Notes: generated from the sequence alone by a model not told the origin. 64,000 nt of DNA from an uncultured Porphyromonadaceae bacterium (GCA_947177635.1 CAMWVQ010000005.1:22133-86132), one strand, 5' to 3'; shown: positions 15,099 to 24,267, counted from the stretch's first letter. Program-made: numbers and translations.

Positions 15099-17266
15099 TC
15101 AGCCTTGGGAGTTATGCCCAGGTTGTGGAATATAAATGAATAAATGTCGGCATACTCGTCAATCACCTTGGCGATAGGCTTGCCCGCTCCGTGACCAGCC
15201 TTTGAGTCTACGCGGATGAGCTTGGGGGCATCACCGGTGTCGGCAGCCTGGAGAGCAGCGGCGTATTTGAAAGAGTGGGCAGGCACGACACGGTCGTCAT
15301 GGTCCGCGGTGGTCACCATGATTGCCGGATAGGGGGTACCGTCATTGCGGATGGTGTGGAGCGGGGAGTATTCCACCAGGTATTTCGCCATCTCTGGAGA
15401 GTCGGCCGAAGTACCGTAGTCTGACGCCCAGTTCCATCCGATTGTGAACAGGTGGTAGCGCATCATATCCATCACGCCGACCCTCGGAATAGCCACCTTG
15501 AAGAGGTCGGGACGCATGTTGGTAACGGCTCCCACGAGCAGGCCACCGTTGCTGCCACCCTCAATCACCAGATGCTCAGGCTTTGTCCAACCCTCGTTGA
15601 CCATATACTCGGCTGCGGCGATGAAGTCATTGAAGACATTGAGCTTCTTCATCTTGGTACCGGCCTCATGCCAGGCTTCGCCATATTCCGAACCGCCGCG
15701 AAGGTTGGTCTGGGCATAGATGCCGCCGTTTTCGAGCCATACGAGACGGTTGGGGGAGAATCCGGGAGTAAGGGAGATGTTGAAGCCACCGTAGCCGTAG
15801 AGATAAACGGGATTGGAACCGTCACGCTTGAGGTCTTTGCGGTAGGTCAGGAACATCGGAACCTTGGTGCCGTCTGCCGAGGGGTAGAACACCTGCTCGG
15901 TTACATAGTCGTCAGGATTGAAGCCCTTGATGTCGGGAGAGTAGTAAAGCTTGCTCTCATCCGACTCGAGGTCGTACGAGAAAATCGTTGCCGGATAGAG
16001 GAAAGAGGTGAAAGAATAGAACGCGTCGGGATATTCCTTCGAGAGGCTGAATCCGGCCGAACCGAATGTCGGCAGCTTGATGTCGCGGATTTTAGCCCCG
16101 TCAAGGGAATAAAGCGCGGGGTGGTCGGCCGCGTCCTTCTCATAATTGAGGAAAAGACGGTCGCCGTAAATGACCTCGCATCCGGTAAGCACCGCGTCTG
16201 GCGCCTCTGGAATGAGGTCTTTCCAGTTCTCCTTTGTGGGAGCCGACAGCGGAGCGGTCACTATGCGGTTCTTAGGCGCGTTGTATGAAGTCTGTATCAG
16301 CAGGGAGTCTCCGATGACGTCGATTACCCCTACCTCGTAGTCCTGAGAAGGCTCGATAACAACCCAGTCGCTTCCGGGGGTCTCGAGGTCTTTCATCATA
16401 AGGCCGTTGCCGAAGCCCTGGCCACCGACTGAAATCATCACATAACGCTCATCATCGGTAAGCCCGACAGAATGGAAGTGGAGCGGATGCTCCTTGTCTG
16501 TGAAAACAAGGGTGTCCTCGCTCTGGGGCGTCCCGAGCTTGTGGAAATATATGCTGTGGAACTCGTTGGCGTTGGAGAATTCCTTCCCGGCTTCCGGACG
16601 CGGATACGCGCTGTAGAAGAACCCCTTGGCCCCGTCAAGACCTTTCTCACGCCAGGCTGCGCCGGTGAACTTGGCCCATTCGATATGGTCGTCGAGCGGC
16701 TTGAGGGTCTCGGCGTCAAGCACATATATCTCGGTCCAGTCAGAACCGCTCCTTGAGATTGTGTAGGCGATATGCTTGCCATCTTTCGACATGGAGATGC
16801 CGGTCAGCGCCACTGTGCCGTCATCCGAAAGGGCGTTGGGATCGAGCACCACCTCCGGCTCACCGCCGAGAGTATCCATTCTGTACAGCACCGACTGGTT
16901 TTTCAGTCCGTCGTTGCTGTAGAAGTAATATTTCCCATCCTTCCAGCGGAACGGAGTGCCGCGTTTGGCATAGTTGTTGAACGCCTCGATACGTCCGCGC
17001 AGCATAGAGCGGAAAGGTATCGAGGAGAGGTATGAGTTTGTCACGGCATTCTCGGCCTCCACCCAAGCGAGGGTCGCGGCAGCCGTGTCGTTTTCAAGGG
17101 GACGGTAGGGGTCTGCGACCTTCATTCCGAAGTAATCGTCGACCACAGTCTCGGTGGGAGCCTGCGGATAAGTCAGTTTCCCGGAGGCTGTCATGTCAGT
17201 AGATGTCGCCATAGCTATGGAAAACAATGCCAGCGATGCGGCAGGCAGGTTTGCAAGTTTTTTCAT
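15095..17266 (-). CDS. Prolyl oligopeptidase family serine peptidase (S9A)
   Basis: 723 residues with a signal peptide (MKKLANLPAASLALFSIAMA), so probably periplasmic. A seven-bladed propeller region (about 30-440) precedes the alpha/beta hydrolase domain. The catalytic triad is visible as Ser in IEGGSNGGLLVG, Asp in TTADHDDRVVPAHS and His in KAGHGAGKP. Such enzymes cleave short peptides after proline. It sits in an operon with a small membrane protein upstream (17 bp) and the lipoprotein downstream (4-bp overlap). Confidence 0.95.
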   Translation of the reverse strand: MKKLANLPAASLALFSIAMATSTDMTASGKLTYPQAPTETVVDDYFGMKVADPYRPLENDTAAATLAWVEAENAVTNSYLSSIPFRSMLRGRIEAFNNYAKRGTPFRWKDGKYYFYSNDGLKNQSVLYRMDTLGGEPEVVLDPNALSDDGTVALTGISMSKDGKHIAYTISRSGSDWTEIYVLDAETLKPLDDHIEWAKFTGAAWREKGLDGAKGFFYSAYPRPEAGKEFSNANEFHSIYFHKLGTPQSEDTLVFTDKEHPLHFHSVGLTDDERYVMISVGGQGFGNGLMMKDLETPGSDWVVIEPSQDYEVGVIDVIGDSLLIQTSYNAPKNRIVTAPLSAPTKENWKDLIPEAPDAVLTGCEVIYGDRLFLNYEKDAADHPALYSLDGAKIRDIKLPTFGSAGFSLSKEYPDAFYSFTSFLYPATIFSYDLESDESKLYYSPDIKGFNPDDYVTEQVFYPSADGTKVPMFLTYRKDLKRDGSNPVYLYGYGGFNISLTPGFSPNRLVWLENGGIYAQTNLRGGSEYGEAWHEAGTKMKKLNVFNDFIAAAEYMVNEGWTKPEHLVIEGGSNGGLLVGAVTNMRPDLFKVAIPRVGVMDMMRYHLFTIGWNWASDYGTSADSPEMAKYLVEYSPLHTIRNDGTPYPAIMVTTADHDDRVVPAHSFKYAAALQAADTGDAPKLIRVDSKAGHGAGKPIAKVIDEYADIYSFIFHNLGITPKAE

Positions 17267-17283
17267 GATGGTTTGAATGAACG

Positions 17284-17493
17284 TTATCGACTGTCTTTAG
17301 GGTGTGACTCTCGTTTTTTCAGGTGAAGATGGAGAAGCAGAATGCAGAGGGCCACTATCGCTGTTCCCCCGAAATAAAGCTGGGGGGAAGTCAGACCGGC
17401 CGTGTAGGAATCCCACCCCATCACCACCATCGCAACCAGGTATATGGCGAGGATGACCGGCACGATGACCGACATTCGCAGAATCCTTTTCAT
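17284..17493 (-). CDS. Small two-helix membrane protein
   Basis: 69 residues with two hydrophobic helices (MSVIVPVILAIYLVAMVVMG and LYFGGTAIVALCILLLHLHL) and a basic C-terminal tail (KKRESHPKDSR). No family recognised. Its start overlaps the stop of the exonuclease gene by 4 bp and it ends 17 bp before the peptidase gene, which supports it being a real operon member. Confidence 0.75.
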   Translation of the reverse strand: MKRILRMSVIVPVILAIYLVAMVVMGWDSYTAGLTSPQLYFGGTAIVALCILLLHLHLKKRESHPKDSR

Positions 17494-18680
17494 TCCTCTT
17501 TCTTTTTTCCGGTTGTGCGGACGGCGGCTCCGCGAGATGCCTTGCGCCTGGCCGTTGAAACGGTTTTGGCAGCAGCGGTTTTGGCGGGAGCTTTCTTCGC
17601 CGTCGTTTTGGCAGTTTTGGCAGTTCCGGCGGTCTTTGTCTCCCCTGCCTTTGCAGCGGCTTTATCCGTTTTCGGTTTCACTGCCTTGGACTTGGCGGAG
17701 ACAGGCTTCGTTGTCTTCGGCTTCGTCGTTTTTGCCTTCGCAGCCTTCGGCTTGGCGTCAGCTGACTTTTCAGGCGATGCTGACTTTTTCGTGGCCGTTG
17801 CGGCTTTTGCCTTCGTCGGGGTCTTTGCCCCGGCAGTCTTCCTTTTTGCTTTGGGCTTGTCAGAGGAGTTGCCAGACTCCCCGGCAGTTGACTTGGCACC
17901 TTTGGCGGCTGATTTCCCGGCCGATGTCCTCCTGCGGCGTTTCACCGGTGTGCCGTTTATCGCGGTGGATTCCATTATGGCCAGCGACGGGGTTTCGGAA
18001 GACGCAGAGTCCTCACCATCGGAGGTCTTGAGGGGCAGATGGATACCGACAGAGTTCTGGAGCATCCTGGCGGTCTCATCATCTATCTTGTAAGGGCATT
18101 CCTCAGGATGGAATTTCCCGGCGAGCAGGTGGTTGTAAATCTCCACACAGGCCCACGCGTCAATCGCCGCGTAAGCCTGCTGTCCGGGAGTCAGCTCGGT
18201 TGCCTCCCAGTTGGTAAGCCGCTGGTTCTTTGAGATGCGCTGTCCGAATATCAGGGCGTATATTTTTTGCAGGCTGTTGTCTGCGATTTCATATTCCTTG
18301 ACAAATGTCTGCAACTCCACGAAGCCTGCCGGGGTGAATTCACACAGTTTGGCCAGCGAATGGAAGTCATCCTTGAGCGACAATCCGATTTTCTGGATGG
18401 CCGGGTTCTCGAATATTGACATCAGGCCGTCGAGGCTTCCGATCTGCTTGAGACGGAACAGGAAGCATTCCCCCGGGACAGAAAGCTGCACCAGGGAGAC
18501 CTTGTAGCGATGGTTCTTCTGGAAGCTGGGCCTGGTCTCGGTGTCGAAACCGATCTGGGGCTGTTTCAGCAGGTATGCCACGGCATCACGGGCCTTGGCG
18601 GCGGAATCTATAAGAATGACTCTCCCGGGGTAATGCACCTCGGGAAGAGCGTGTACTGTTTCCTTAGATATTCCTAACAT
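17490..18680 (-). CDS. DEDDy 3'-5' exonuclease (RNase D-like) with a long Lys/Ala-rich tail
   Basis: 396 residues in two parts. Residues 1 to about 190 are an RNase D-type exonuclease: QIGFDTETRPSF (Asp/Glu), GLSLKDDFHSLAK (Asp) and YAAIDAWACVEIYNHL (Tyr and last Asp). There is no HRDC domain. Residues from about 240 to the end are low-complexity Lys/Ala/Pro/Thr (AKPKAAKAKTTKPKTTKP), very basic and like histone H1 or bacterial Hc1, so likely a nucleic-acid-binding tail. It is the first gene of the operon running to priA. Confidence 0.88.
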   Translation of the reverse strand: MLGISKETVHALPEVHYPGRVILIDSAAKARDAVAYLLKQPQIGFDTETRPSFQKNHRYKVSLVQLSVPGECFLFRLKQIGSLDGLMSIFENPAIQKIGLSLKDDFHSLAKLCEFTPAGFVELQTFVKEYEIADNSLQKIYALIFGQRISKNQRLTNWEATELTPGQQAYAAIDAWACVEIYNHLLAGKFHPEECPYKIDDETARMLQNSVGIHLPLKTSDGEDSASSETPSLAIMESTAINGTPVKRRRRTSAGKSAAKGAKSTAGESGNSSDKPKAKRKTAGAKTPTKAKAATATKKSASPEKSADAKPKAAKAKTTKPKTTKPVSAKSKAVKPKTDKAAAKAGETKTAGTAKTAKTTAKKAPAKTAAAKTVSTARRKASRGAAVRTTGKKKEE

Positions 18681-18684
18681 TCCG

Positions 18685-18692
18685 CAAAGTTA
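18685..18692 (-). promoter_or_regulatory. Promoter -7 box of the exonuclease-priA operon
   Basis: TAACTTTG on the minus strand, ending only 4 nt before the ATG. With the normal spacing of this box, transcription would begin at or within a base or two of the start codon, implying a leaderless message. A TTTG lies upstream but too close (12 nt) to be a good -33 element. Confidence 0.55.
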
Positions 18693-18773
18693 CCAAAAGT
18701 TTTTCAAATCCATACAATCCCCGTGGGGAAATAGAGGGCGAAAACAATGGCACAGGTTGCGAAAGTTACCGAA

Positions 18774-19475
18774 TCAGTCGCGGAGAAGAATTTTCCCCGA
18801 ATGGGTCGGTGTGGCCCAGATATACAAGCCGGCCGGCAACGAAAGGGAAGCTGAGCCGGAGGCTGCGGAAAGGCGTTTCTGGTCTGCCACACGGCCGTCG
18901 GGGGTGTATATGGTCATCACGCCGGGAGCCTTGTCAAGGTTCCAGTAGACATATCTGCCGGAAATCGTGAAAGCCGAAGAGTCGGCCACGACACTGTTGA
19001 CCGAGGCGTTTTCGTCATTGGTGACGATGATGGAGAAGTTCTTCAGCGTCTCCCCTCCGGAGGCTACATTCACGTCAATGACATATGTGCGGATTACGTC
19101 AGGAGTCCACGGCTCGGAGAACATGCCGGCCGGCTCCACCGACATCAGCAGGGGGGAGGCCGGTGTGATTGTGGCCGACGTTCCGGTCGAACCGCCGACA
19201 GCCACAGGCACACAGGAGGTGAAACAGATGCCATACTTCTCCACTCCGGAGGTCAGGGTGGCGGTCACATCGACAGCCACATCCTCATCGGCGCCGATTG
19301 TCACGCTTCCGGAAATCCACACCTCCCCATCTTCAAGCCATCCCGGATCGGGATTGTTGAAAAGCACGTTCCCGTCGGGCAAAAGGATTCCGGCATGGGG
19401 GGAGACTGTAAGTTGAACGGCGGAGGAGGAGAGGGCCACAGCCCCGGCTGCAAGCAACGTAAAGAGTTTATTCAT
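18774..19475 (-). CDS. Secreted protein with type IX-like C-terminal tail
   Basis: 233 residues from the ATG starting a signal peptide (MNKLFTLLAAGAVALSSSAV); an earlier in-frame start lacks this feature and runs into the upstream gene. The body is a beta-rich domain (AVDVTATLTSGVEKYGICFT, TYVIDVNVASGGETLKNFSI). The end, with YTPDGRVADQKRLSA and SLPAGLYIWATPTHSGKILL, resembles a type A sorting domain of type IX secretion. The function is unknown. It is the last gene of the Omp28/TlpA cluster, 7 bp after the Omp28 lipoprotein gene. Confidence 0.8.
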   Translation of the reverse strand: MNKLFTLLAAGAVALSSSAVQLTVSPHAGILLPDGNVLFNNPDPGWLEDGEVWISGSVTIGADEDVAVDVTATLTSGVEKYGICFTSCVPVAVGGSTGTSATITPASPLLMSVEPAGMFSEPWTPDVIRTYVIDVNVASGGETLKNFSIIVTNDENASVNSVVADSSAFTISGRYVYWNLDKAPGVMTIYTPDGRVADQKRLSAASGSASLSLPAGLYIWATPTHSGKILLRD

Positions 19476-19482
19476 AAGAATT

Positions 19483-20322
19483 TCAATTTTGTTCGGTTGA
19501 CATATCGATGTAAGCATGGGCGGTCTGGAGATATTCCCCGGAAGCCCTGTCTGTAACAAACGCTACGACAGAAATGTTTTCCACGTTCCAGGAGGGGTCA
19601 AGGGCCACGGAGAAGTCGCGGGAGGTCTTCTCGTCGCGCACGAGAGCGACGGCGTCCCCCCAGACAGAAGTGGTCGCGAAACCTCTCATTACATGGTCGT
19701 GTACATAGTTGCGGTCCCAGGTATGGTCGCCGTTGACATTGTATTGTCGCGCCACGATTCCATCCTCAAGAATCCATATTCCAATGGCGGCATCCGCCGA
19801 CTTTCCGGGGAGAATATCCACCCGGCCACGCAGCAGCCGCGTGGTTTCATCATACATGAATCCTCCGATGGAAATCTCACAGAGCGACGGCTTCTGGAGG
19901 GCTTCACGCACGGCGGCAGCCCAATCGGCGTGGAGGCGCGGGCCTACCCCGTCTATGACTCCCGAGGGGTAGACCGACACACCCCGGTCGCCACACATCG
20001 CGTCTCCGAAGTCTGGCTTCAACCCTACATAGGTGGGATTTGAGGCAGGTATGGCGAACTCCCCGGCATGGATGCTCACGGCCACTATCCTGCCGGGATA
20101 CTGCTCTTCAAGCCGGCTGACAATCCGGTGTCCTTCAGGGCAATTCGGGCAACTCTGCCCGGTATAATCCTCAAGCAGCACCACCCGGTCACCCTCCACC
20201 GGGGGCAACTCAATGAAACGCTCGTCATTGTCTATCTCGCCGCAACCGGAAAGAACGACAGCCGTTGCCGCAATGGCGACAGCCAGCCACGAAGTCTTGG
20301 TTGATATGCAGGTTTTCATCAT
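19483..20322 (-). CDS. Omp28-related lipoprotein with CXXC
   Basis: 279 residues. The signal ends in a lipobox (VVLSGCGE), so it is a lipoprotein. The Omp28 domain begins VVLLEDYTGQSCPNCPEGHR, a thioredoxin-like start with a CPNC pair, and continues with AVSIHAGEFAIP and VYPSGVIDG. Omp28 proteins are surface or outer-membrane proteins of Bacteroidetes with unclear roles; the CXXC suggests a redox role. The gene follows DUF6029 but is separated from it by a 120-bp inverted-repeat element whose end carries a TAATTTTG box 27 nt before this start codon. Confidence 0.87.
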   Translation of the reverse strand: MMKTCISTKTSWLAVAIAATAVVLSGCGEIDNDERFIELPPVEGDRVVLLEDYTGQSCPNCPEGHRIVSRLEEQYPGRIVAVSIHAGEFAIPASNPTYVGLKPDFGDAMCGDRGVSVYPSGVIDGVGPRLHADWAAAVREALQKPSLCEISIGGFMYDETTRLLRGRVDILPGKSADAAIGIWILEDGIVARQYNVNGDHTWDRNYVHDHVMRGFATTSVWGDAVALVRDEKTSRDFSVALDPSWNVENISVVAFVTDRASGEYLQTAHAYIDMSTEQN

Positions 20323-20336
20323 ATAGGGCGTGGACT

Positions 20337-20456
20337 TAAGTAACTGTTCAAAATTATTTTATATTAACCGGTCATCTTATTTCAATGTTTGTTCGAGGAA
20401 AATCTCCTAAAAATTTTACTCGAACAAACATTAAAATAATTTCGACCAGTTACTTA
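20337..20456. repeat. 120-bp inverted-repeat element, copy A (MITE-like)
   Basis: The ends TAAGTAACTGTTCAAAATTA and (reverse complement of the other end) TAAGTAACTGGTCGAAATTA are inverted repeats. An inner pair, GTTCGAG and CTCGAAC, flanks a ~22-bp core. The second copy at 61122-61240 lies in the opposite orientation and is nearly identical, except that the core is reversed relative to the arms. If the element begins at AGTAACTG, both copies are flanked by TA, as for IS630/Tc1-type elements. This copy abuts the stop codon of the DUF6029 gene and lies inside the minus-strand gene cluster. Confidence 0.85.
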
Positions 20457-22136
20457 TCAGAATGAATAATTGTAGGAGAGCGAGAGGCCACGGGTGGCGG
20501 GCACCCAGCGGCAGACACCGCCGGAGCAGTTGTAGCCGGCGCGTGTGCGCCCATACGAGACACTGAAACGGTTTGCCCCGTATGAACCGGTCACCCCCGC
20601 CTGGTAATAATGGGTGTCGGTGCGTCCGCAATTCCAAAGGTCGCTGACAGCGAAAGACCAATGAGGGGTGAGGGTCAGCTCGGCCATAGCGTAAAGCCAG
20701 TCGCCGTCGTCATCGGGGGTGGTCATATACTGCAACTCACCCCTGAGAATCGTGCGCGGCGTTATTGACCAGCGTCCCTCGGCCACGAATATGTTGGCGT
20801 TCACCTTGTCACCCTCCCCCTGTATGGCGGCCTTGTCGAAGAACTGGTTCATATACATCAGTGTGAGGGTGAATGGGCGCGAGAGACGTTTCTCCATCAT
20901 CAGGTTGATGTCGCGGTAGAGAAGGCTTCCGGCCTTGAAAAAGCCACACGTCACCCCGTCTGAACCCATAGGCATTGACTTGTCGGCCCTGGGAAGCGAA
21001 TATGAAAGGGAGGCGTTGAGACGGATACGGGTGCCATAGCGGCCACCCAGGGGTGTGCCTCGCTTGAAGTTTATGGCCGCTTCCGCCTGGTAGGCCCACT
21101 CCCCTGCCAGCCGGGTGGCGTAGGGATAAAACGACGGCAGGGTGTAGGAATGCTGTGTGGTGAAAGGCGCGAGGTTGTTGATGAAACCTGAATTGCCGCT
21201 TATTGTCCTGTCCTGACGGAACACCATATTGTCGGCTCGCCGTGCCTGTACCATAACACTCTTTCCCGACTTCATCCAGGAGAGTGACAGCATGGCCGCG
21301 TTGCCATGCTTGTAGGTGTAGCCGTTGTCGAATGACGGGTCCTGCCCTTTCCAGGCGAATTCCCCATAAAGAGCGAACGATTTATAGCTCAGGCGTGTAC
21401 GGGCATCAATGGCGTTGACCGTGCGCGGCAGGTTAAGGCGGAGGTCTTTCCCGGGAACCATCACGTCGTGGTCATCCTCGCGGTGGAGAATCCATCCAGC
21501 GCCGAGTTTCCATCCCCATCCGGCGCCACGCAACGCTGGCAACCAGCGGGAGATGTCGCCTTCGACATCCGCGCCCGCAATCCACGAGCCGGTGTCCCAA
21601 TGCCAGTATCGCCGCTGCACCCCTCCGAGGGCTTTCAACGTTAGCCCCTCGACCGAAGTCCACCTCACGCGGCCTCCCCTGACGGCATTGTCGATGCCGA
21701 GGGCGCGGTCTTCGTAAGCGCGGAAAATCAGACCGGAACCAAACTGCTCGTAAAAATCCCCTGCGGTAAGCTCCAGCCCTTTCACCGGCTCACCCTTGAC
21801 ATAAAAGTAAGGCACTCCCCATCCTTTGAACTCCGGCTCGAAGCCAGGGAGGGGATGGTCGAGATATTCAAACCGCGCCCCGGCCGAGAAGCGTTCACCC
21901 TGGAGCCATAGGTCAAGGTATGTGTTGGTGTTGAACTTTCCGTCATCTGTGGTCGATCCGATTTTGTCATCGGCCTCGGGGAAAAGCATATCGGTCTGGA
22001 ACGACCCGTGCAGGGCGAGCTTGCCGGGCCAGAGGTCAATCGCCCCGGCTTCCCAGAGAGGGGAAACCGACGCGATTAAACCTGTGGCGACAGCAATCCG
22101 CCGCATAAGCCCGAATTTGGCGAAACTTATCGTCAT
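20457..22136 (-). CDS. DUF6029 family outer-membrane protein
   Basis: 559 residues; an ATG ten codons in (MRRIAVATGLIASVSPLW) is the more likely start because it opens the signal peptide. The protein is made of alternating amphipathic strands and aromatic residues (LALHGSFQTDMLFPE, YFYVKGEPVKGLELTAGDFYEQ) and ends in YNYSF, typical of a beta-barrel assembled by BAM. The family is found beside Omp28 and TlpA genes in Bacteroidetes, but its function is not established. It starts 31 bp after the TlpA gene. Confidence 0.82.
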   Translation of the reverse strand: MTISFAKFGLMRRIAVATGLIASVSPLWEAGAIDLWPGKLALHGSFQTDMLFPEADDKIGSTTDDGKFNTNTYLDLWLQGERFSAGARFEYLDHPLPGFEPEFKGWGVPYFYVKGEPVKGLELTAGDFYEQFGSGLIFRAYEDRALGIDNAVRGGRVRWTSVEGLTLKALGGVQRRYWHWDTGSWIAGADVEGDISRWLPALRGAGWGWKLGAGWILHREDDHDVMVPGKDLRLNLPRTVNAIDARTRLSYKSFALYGEFAWKGQDPSFDNGYTYKHGNAAMLSLSWMKSGKSVMVQARRADNMVFRQDRTISGNSGFINNLAPFTTQHSYTLPSFYPYATRLAGEWAYQAEAAINFKRGTPLGGRYGTRIRLNASLSYSLPRADKSMPMGSDGVTCGFFKAGSLLYRDINLMMEKRLSRPFTLTLMYMNQFFDKAAIQGEGDKVNANIFVAEGRWSITPRTILRGELQYMTTPDDDGDWLYAMAELTLTPHWSFAVSDLWNCGRTDTHYYQAGVTGSYGANRFSVSYGRTRAGYNCSGGVCRWVPATRGLSLSYNYSF

Positions 22137-22167
22137 TGTGAATATCTGTGGGTTATCGGCATTTGTT

Positions 22168-22656
22168 TCACTTCACGGCAGACTTCACCTGCTCGAAAAG
22201 CTCGGTCTCAGCCCCGTCGTGATAGCCGGAATGGGAATACACCACATTGCCGGCGCCGTCGAGAAGCAGCACATGCGGCACTGCCTGTACCCCTACCCCC
22301 CGGGCAAGCTCACTGTTGGAGTCAAGCAGCACGGTATAGGGCCAGTCGTGGGAGGCGACGAGCGAACGGACCTTGTCGGCATCCTGGGCCTTGTCAATCG
22401 ACACGGCGACAAGCTCCACGCCGGTCTCCTCCTGCCAGTCTTCATAAACCTGCTCTATGGCGGCAAGCTCCCTCATGCAAGGCTTGCACCATGTGGCGAA
22501 GAAGCTCACGATTACCGGCTTCCCGGAGGTGCCGATGTCTGCCGCGCTGACATTCTCTCCGTCGAGATTCTGCAGCTGCACCGAAGGGAGTCCGGCGGCG
22601 GCAGACAGAGAAGAGACCGCCACAACTGCCGCTATCATCAAATTCCTAAGCGTCAT
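22168..22656 (-). CDS. TlpA-type thiol-disulfide reductase
   Basis: 162 residues from the ATG opening the signal peptide (MTLRNLMIAAVVAVSSLSAA); an earlier in-frame ATG would add seven residues and overlap the upstream gene by 4 bp. The active site is FFATWCKPCMRELAAIEQ with CXXC, followed by cis-Pro in GVQAVPHVLLLDGAGNVV. It is a periplasmic thiol oxidoreductase, likely keeping CXXC-containing Omp28 partners reduced or correctly paired, an inference from gene order. Confidence 0.92.
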   Translation of the reverse strand: MTLRNLMIAAVVAVSSLSAAAGLPSVQLQNLDGENVSAADIGTSGKPVIVSFFATWCKPCMRELAAIEQVYEDWQEETGVELVAVSIDKAQDADKVRSLVASHDWPYTVLLDSNSELARGVGVQAVPHVLLLDGAGNVVYSHSGYHDGAETELFEQVKSAVK

Positions 22657-22673
22657 ATCCTTCTTTATTTCTG

Positions 22674-24011
22674 TCAACGTATAACTGTTTTCGAGACCTT
22701 ACGTCCCTGACGCACAATGTAGATGCCCGGCGTGAGGTTGTCGGGGGAGACCTTCATGCCATCTATGGTGAAATACTCCTTGACTGCGTTTTCCAGGTCG
22801 ACATCCTGAGCGACACCGGTGATGCCGGAAGCCTCGGCTATCGGGGCCCAGTCACAGTTGATGACAGCCTTGGACGAACTGTTGGAAAGCACGGCCACCA
22901 CACGACACTTGTCGGGATTCTGGAGTATGTACTTGGAGACATTGCCGTTCTCCTTGATTTTGTTCACCGCCTCGAAGGTATGTTCGAAGGTGATTTCAAC
23001 ACGACCGTCAGTCTGCGGGACAGAGGCGGAGAAACCGCTCCCCGACTTCAGGGTGTTGGCTATGCAGACATCATTGAACTCCACAGCCACATAGTCGCTG
23101 CCCTTGGTGAACACCTCCCAAAGGGGATCGCTCCACCCGCCTGATGTCCCGGCGTAGCCGTTGAATTGTTTCCAGGATTTCGTGGTGCCGGTCAGACCAT
23201 CCTCAACCAGCACTAATTCTATCTGGCATTCACCGTCGGAGACATAATTGGCGAATTCGACAGTAGCCTTGGCGTAAGCCTGGCTATGCTCCTCGTCAAG
23301 CCATTCGGCGGTCTCCAGCGTGACGGCCGCCGACGCGAGCGAGTTGACGGTGCGTATGGCTGAAGCTCCGGCCGTAGCTCCCGATCCTGTGTTGTTTGGG
23401 TCGTTGGTGCTGCGGTTCACCCTGATGGTGGGGGCATAATTTGTCTGCTGCGGAACGCTGAATGTGGATACCGCCATCGGGTCGCCGCCGTGGTAGGCGA
23501 TGCCGACAACTGCATCGGAATAATCACGGCGGATACCCTCCATCGCCACATATCCCTGGGGACAATAGCCACACCATGTGCCGGTGTAGTCCTCAACCAA
23601 CACACGGTGTACAGGGACGAACGAAGTGGTTATCACCTTGCCCGAGACAGGCGTCTTGGAGACTTCGACGCCGTTGACGGCCGTAACCTGGAGTTTTACT
23701 ACAGTCGTGGCATCCTCCTCGTCGGGAGCCACACCCTTCATCTCCACATACCGCTTCCCGTCGACCTCTATCGGAGCGAATTCGATTGTGAAGCTACGGT
23801 CTTCATACCCATCCACTATCTGGGTATAAGTGAGTGACGTGAGCGGTTCGGTGCCTTTGTTTGTCACCATGTTGTAAAACCGGAATTCCTGTCCAGGCTC
23901 GGCGTAGGTATTGCCGAATGCCATCATAGACATGTCAACTGAAGCTTTGGCGGAAGGAGTCGCCAGGGCGGTCAGCCCGAGTAATGTGATGCTGGGTAAA
24001 AATTTCTTCAT
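22674..24011 (-). CDS. Omp28-related secreted protein with CXXC and sorting tail
   Basis: 445 residues from the ATG opening a signal peptide (MKKFLPSITLLGLTALATPS). An N-terminal Ig-like or beta domain of ~110 residues precedes the Omp28 domain: VLVEDYTGTWCGYCPQGYVA with a CGYC pair, and VGIAYHGGDPMAVS. The C-terminus (YFTIDGMKVSPDNLTPGIYI, ending VSKTVIR) resembles a type IX sorting tail. It is the promoter-proximal gene of the cluster and differs from the other Omp28 protein in the window by being tail-bearing rather than lipid-anchored. Confidence 0.88.
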   Translation of the reverse strand: MKKFLPSITLLGLTALATPSAKASVDMSMMAFGNTYAEPGQEFRFYNMVTNKGTEPLTSLTYTQIVDGYEDRSFTIEFAPIEVDGKRYVEMKGVAPDEEDATTVVKLQVTAVNGVEVSKTPVSGKVITTSFVPVHRVLVEDYTGTWCGYCPQGYVAMEGIRRDYSDAVVGIAYHGGDPMAVSTFSVPQQTNYAPTIRVNRSTNDPNNTGSGATAGASAIRTVNSLASAAVTLETAEWLDEEHSQAYAKATVEFANYVSDGECQIELVLVEDGLTGTTKSWKQFNGYAGTSGGWSDPLWEVFTKGSDYVAVEFNDVCIANTLKSGSGFSASVPQTDGRVEITFEHTFEAVNKIKENGNVSKYILQNPDKCRVVAVLSNSSSKAVINCDWAPIAEASGITGVAQDVDLENAVKEYFTIDGMKVSPDNLTPGIYIVRQGRKVSKTVIR

Positions 24012-24123
24012 ATTAGCACCTTTTTTTAGATTGATAATTGATGATGCACACAAGAAGCCCGCAGGTTGCCCGTTGGTTCTTATCTTGTCAGTAGTGAAAA
24101 GAGGTGGAGAGATTTCCACGCCG

Positions 24124-24154
24124 CAAATTTAACAAAAGTTTTTAACATCCCAAA
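24124..24154 (-). promoter_or_regulatory. Promoter of the Omp28/TlpA/DUF6029 cluster
   Basis: On the minus strand TTTG (24151-24154) and TAAATTTG (24124-24131) are 19 nt apart, matching the Bacteroidetes consensus. The leader to the start codon is about 105 nt. Confidence 0.75.
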
Positions 24155-24267
24155 ATATATTGACAAAATGTTTATTCCAAATCACAAACACCCGACATTT
24201 TGCCACACGGTCGAATCAAGCGAAGATAACCGCCGGGGTGAACAGTGACCACATCATACAAAAAACA

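Noticed and set aside
17323..18093. 256-codon Ala/Val/Phe-rich frame on the plus strand
   Set aside because: Complement of the Lys/Ala tail of the exonuclease; not a membrane protein despite its hydrophobic look.
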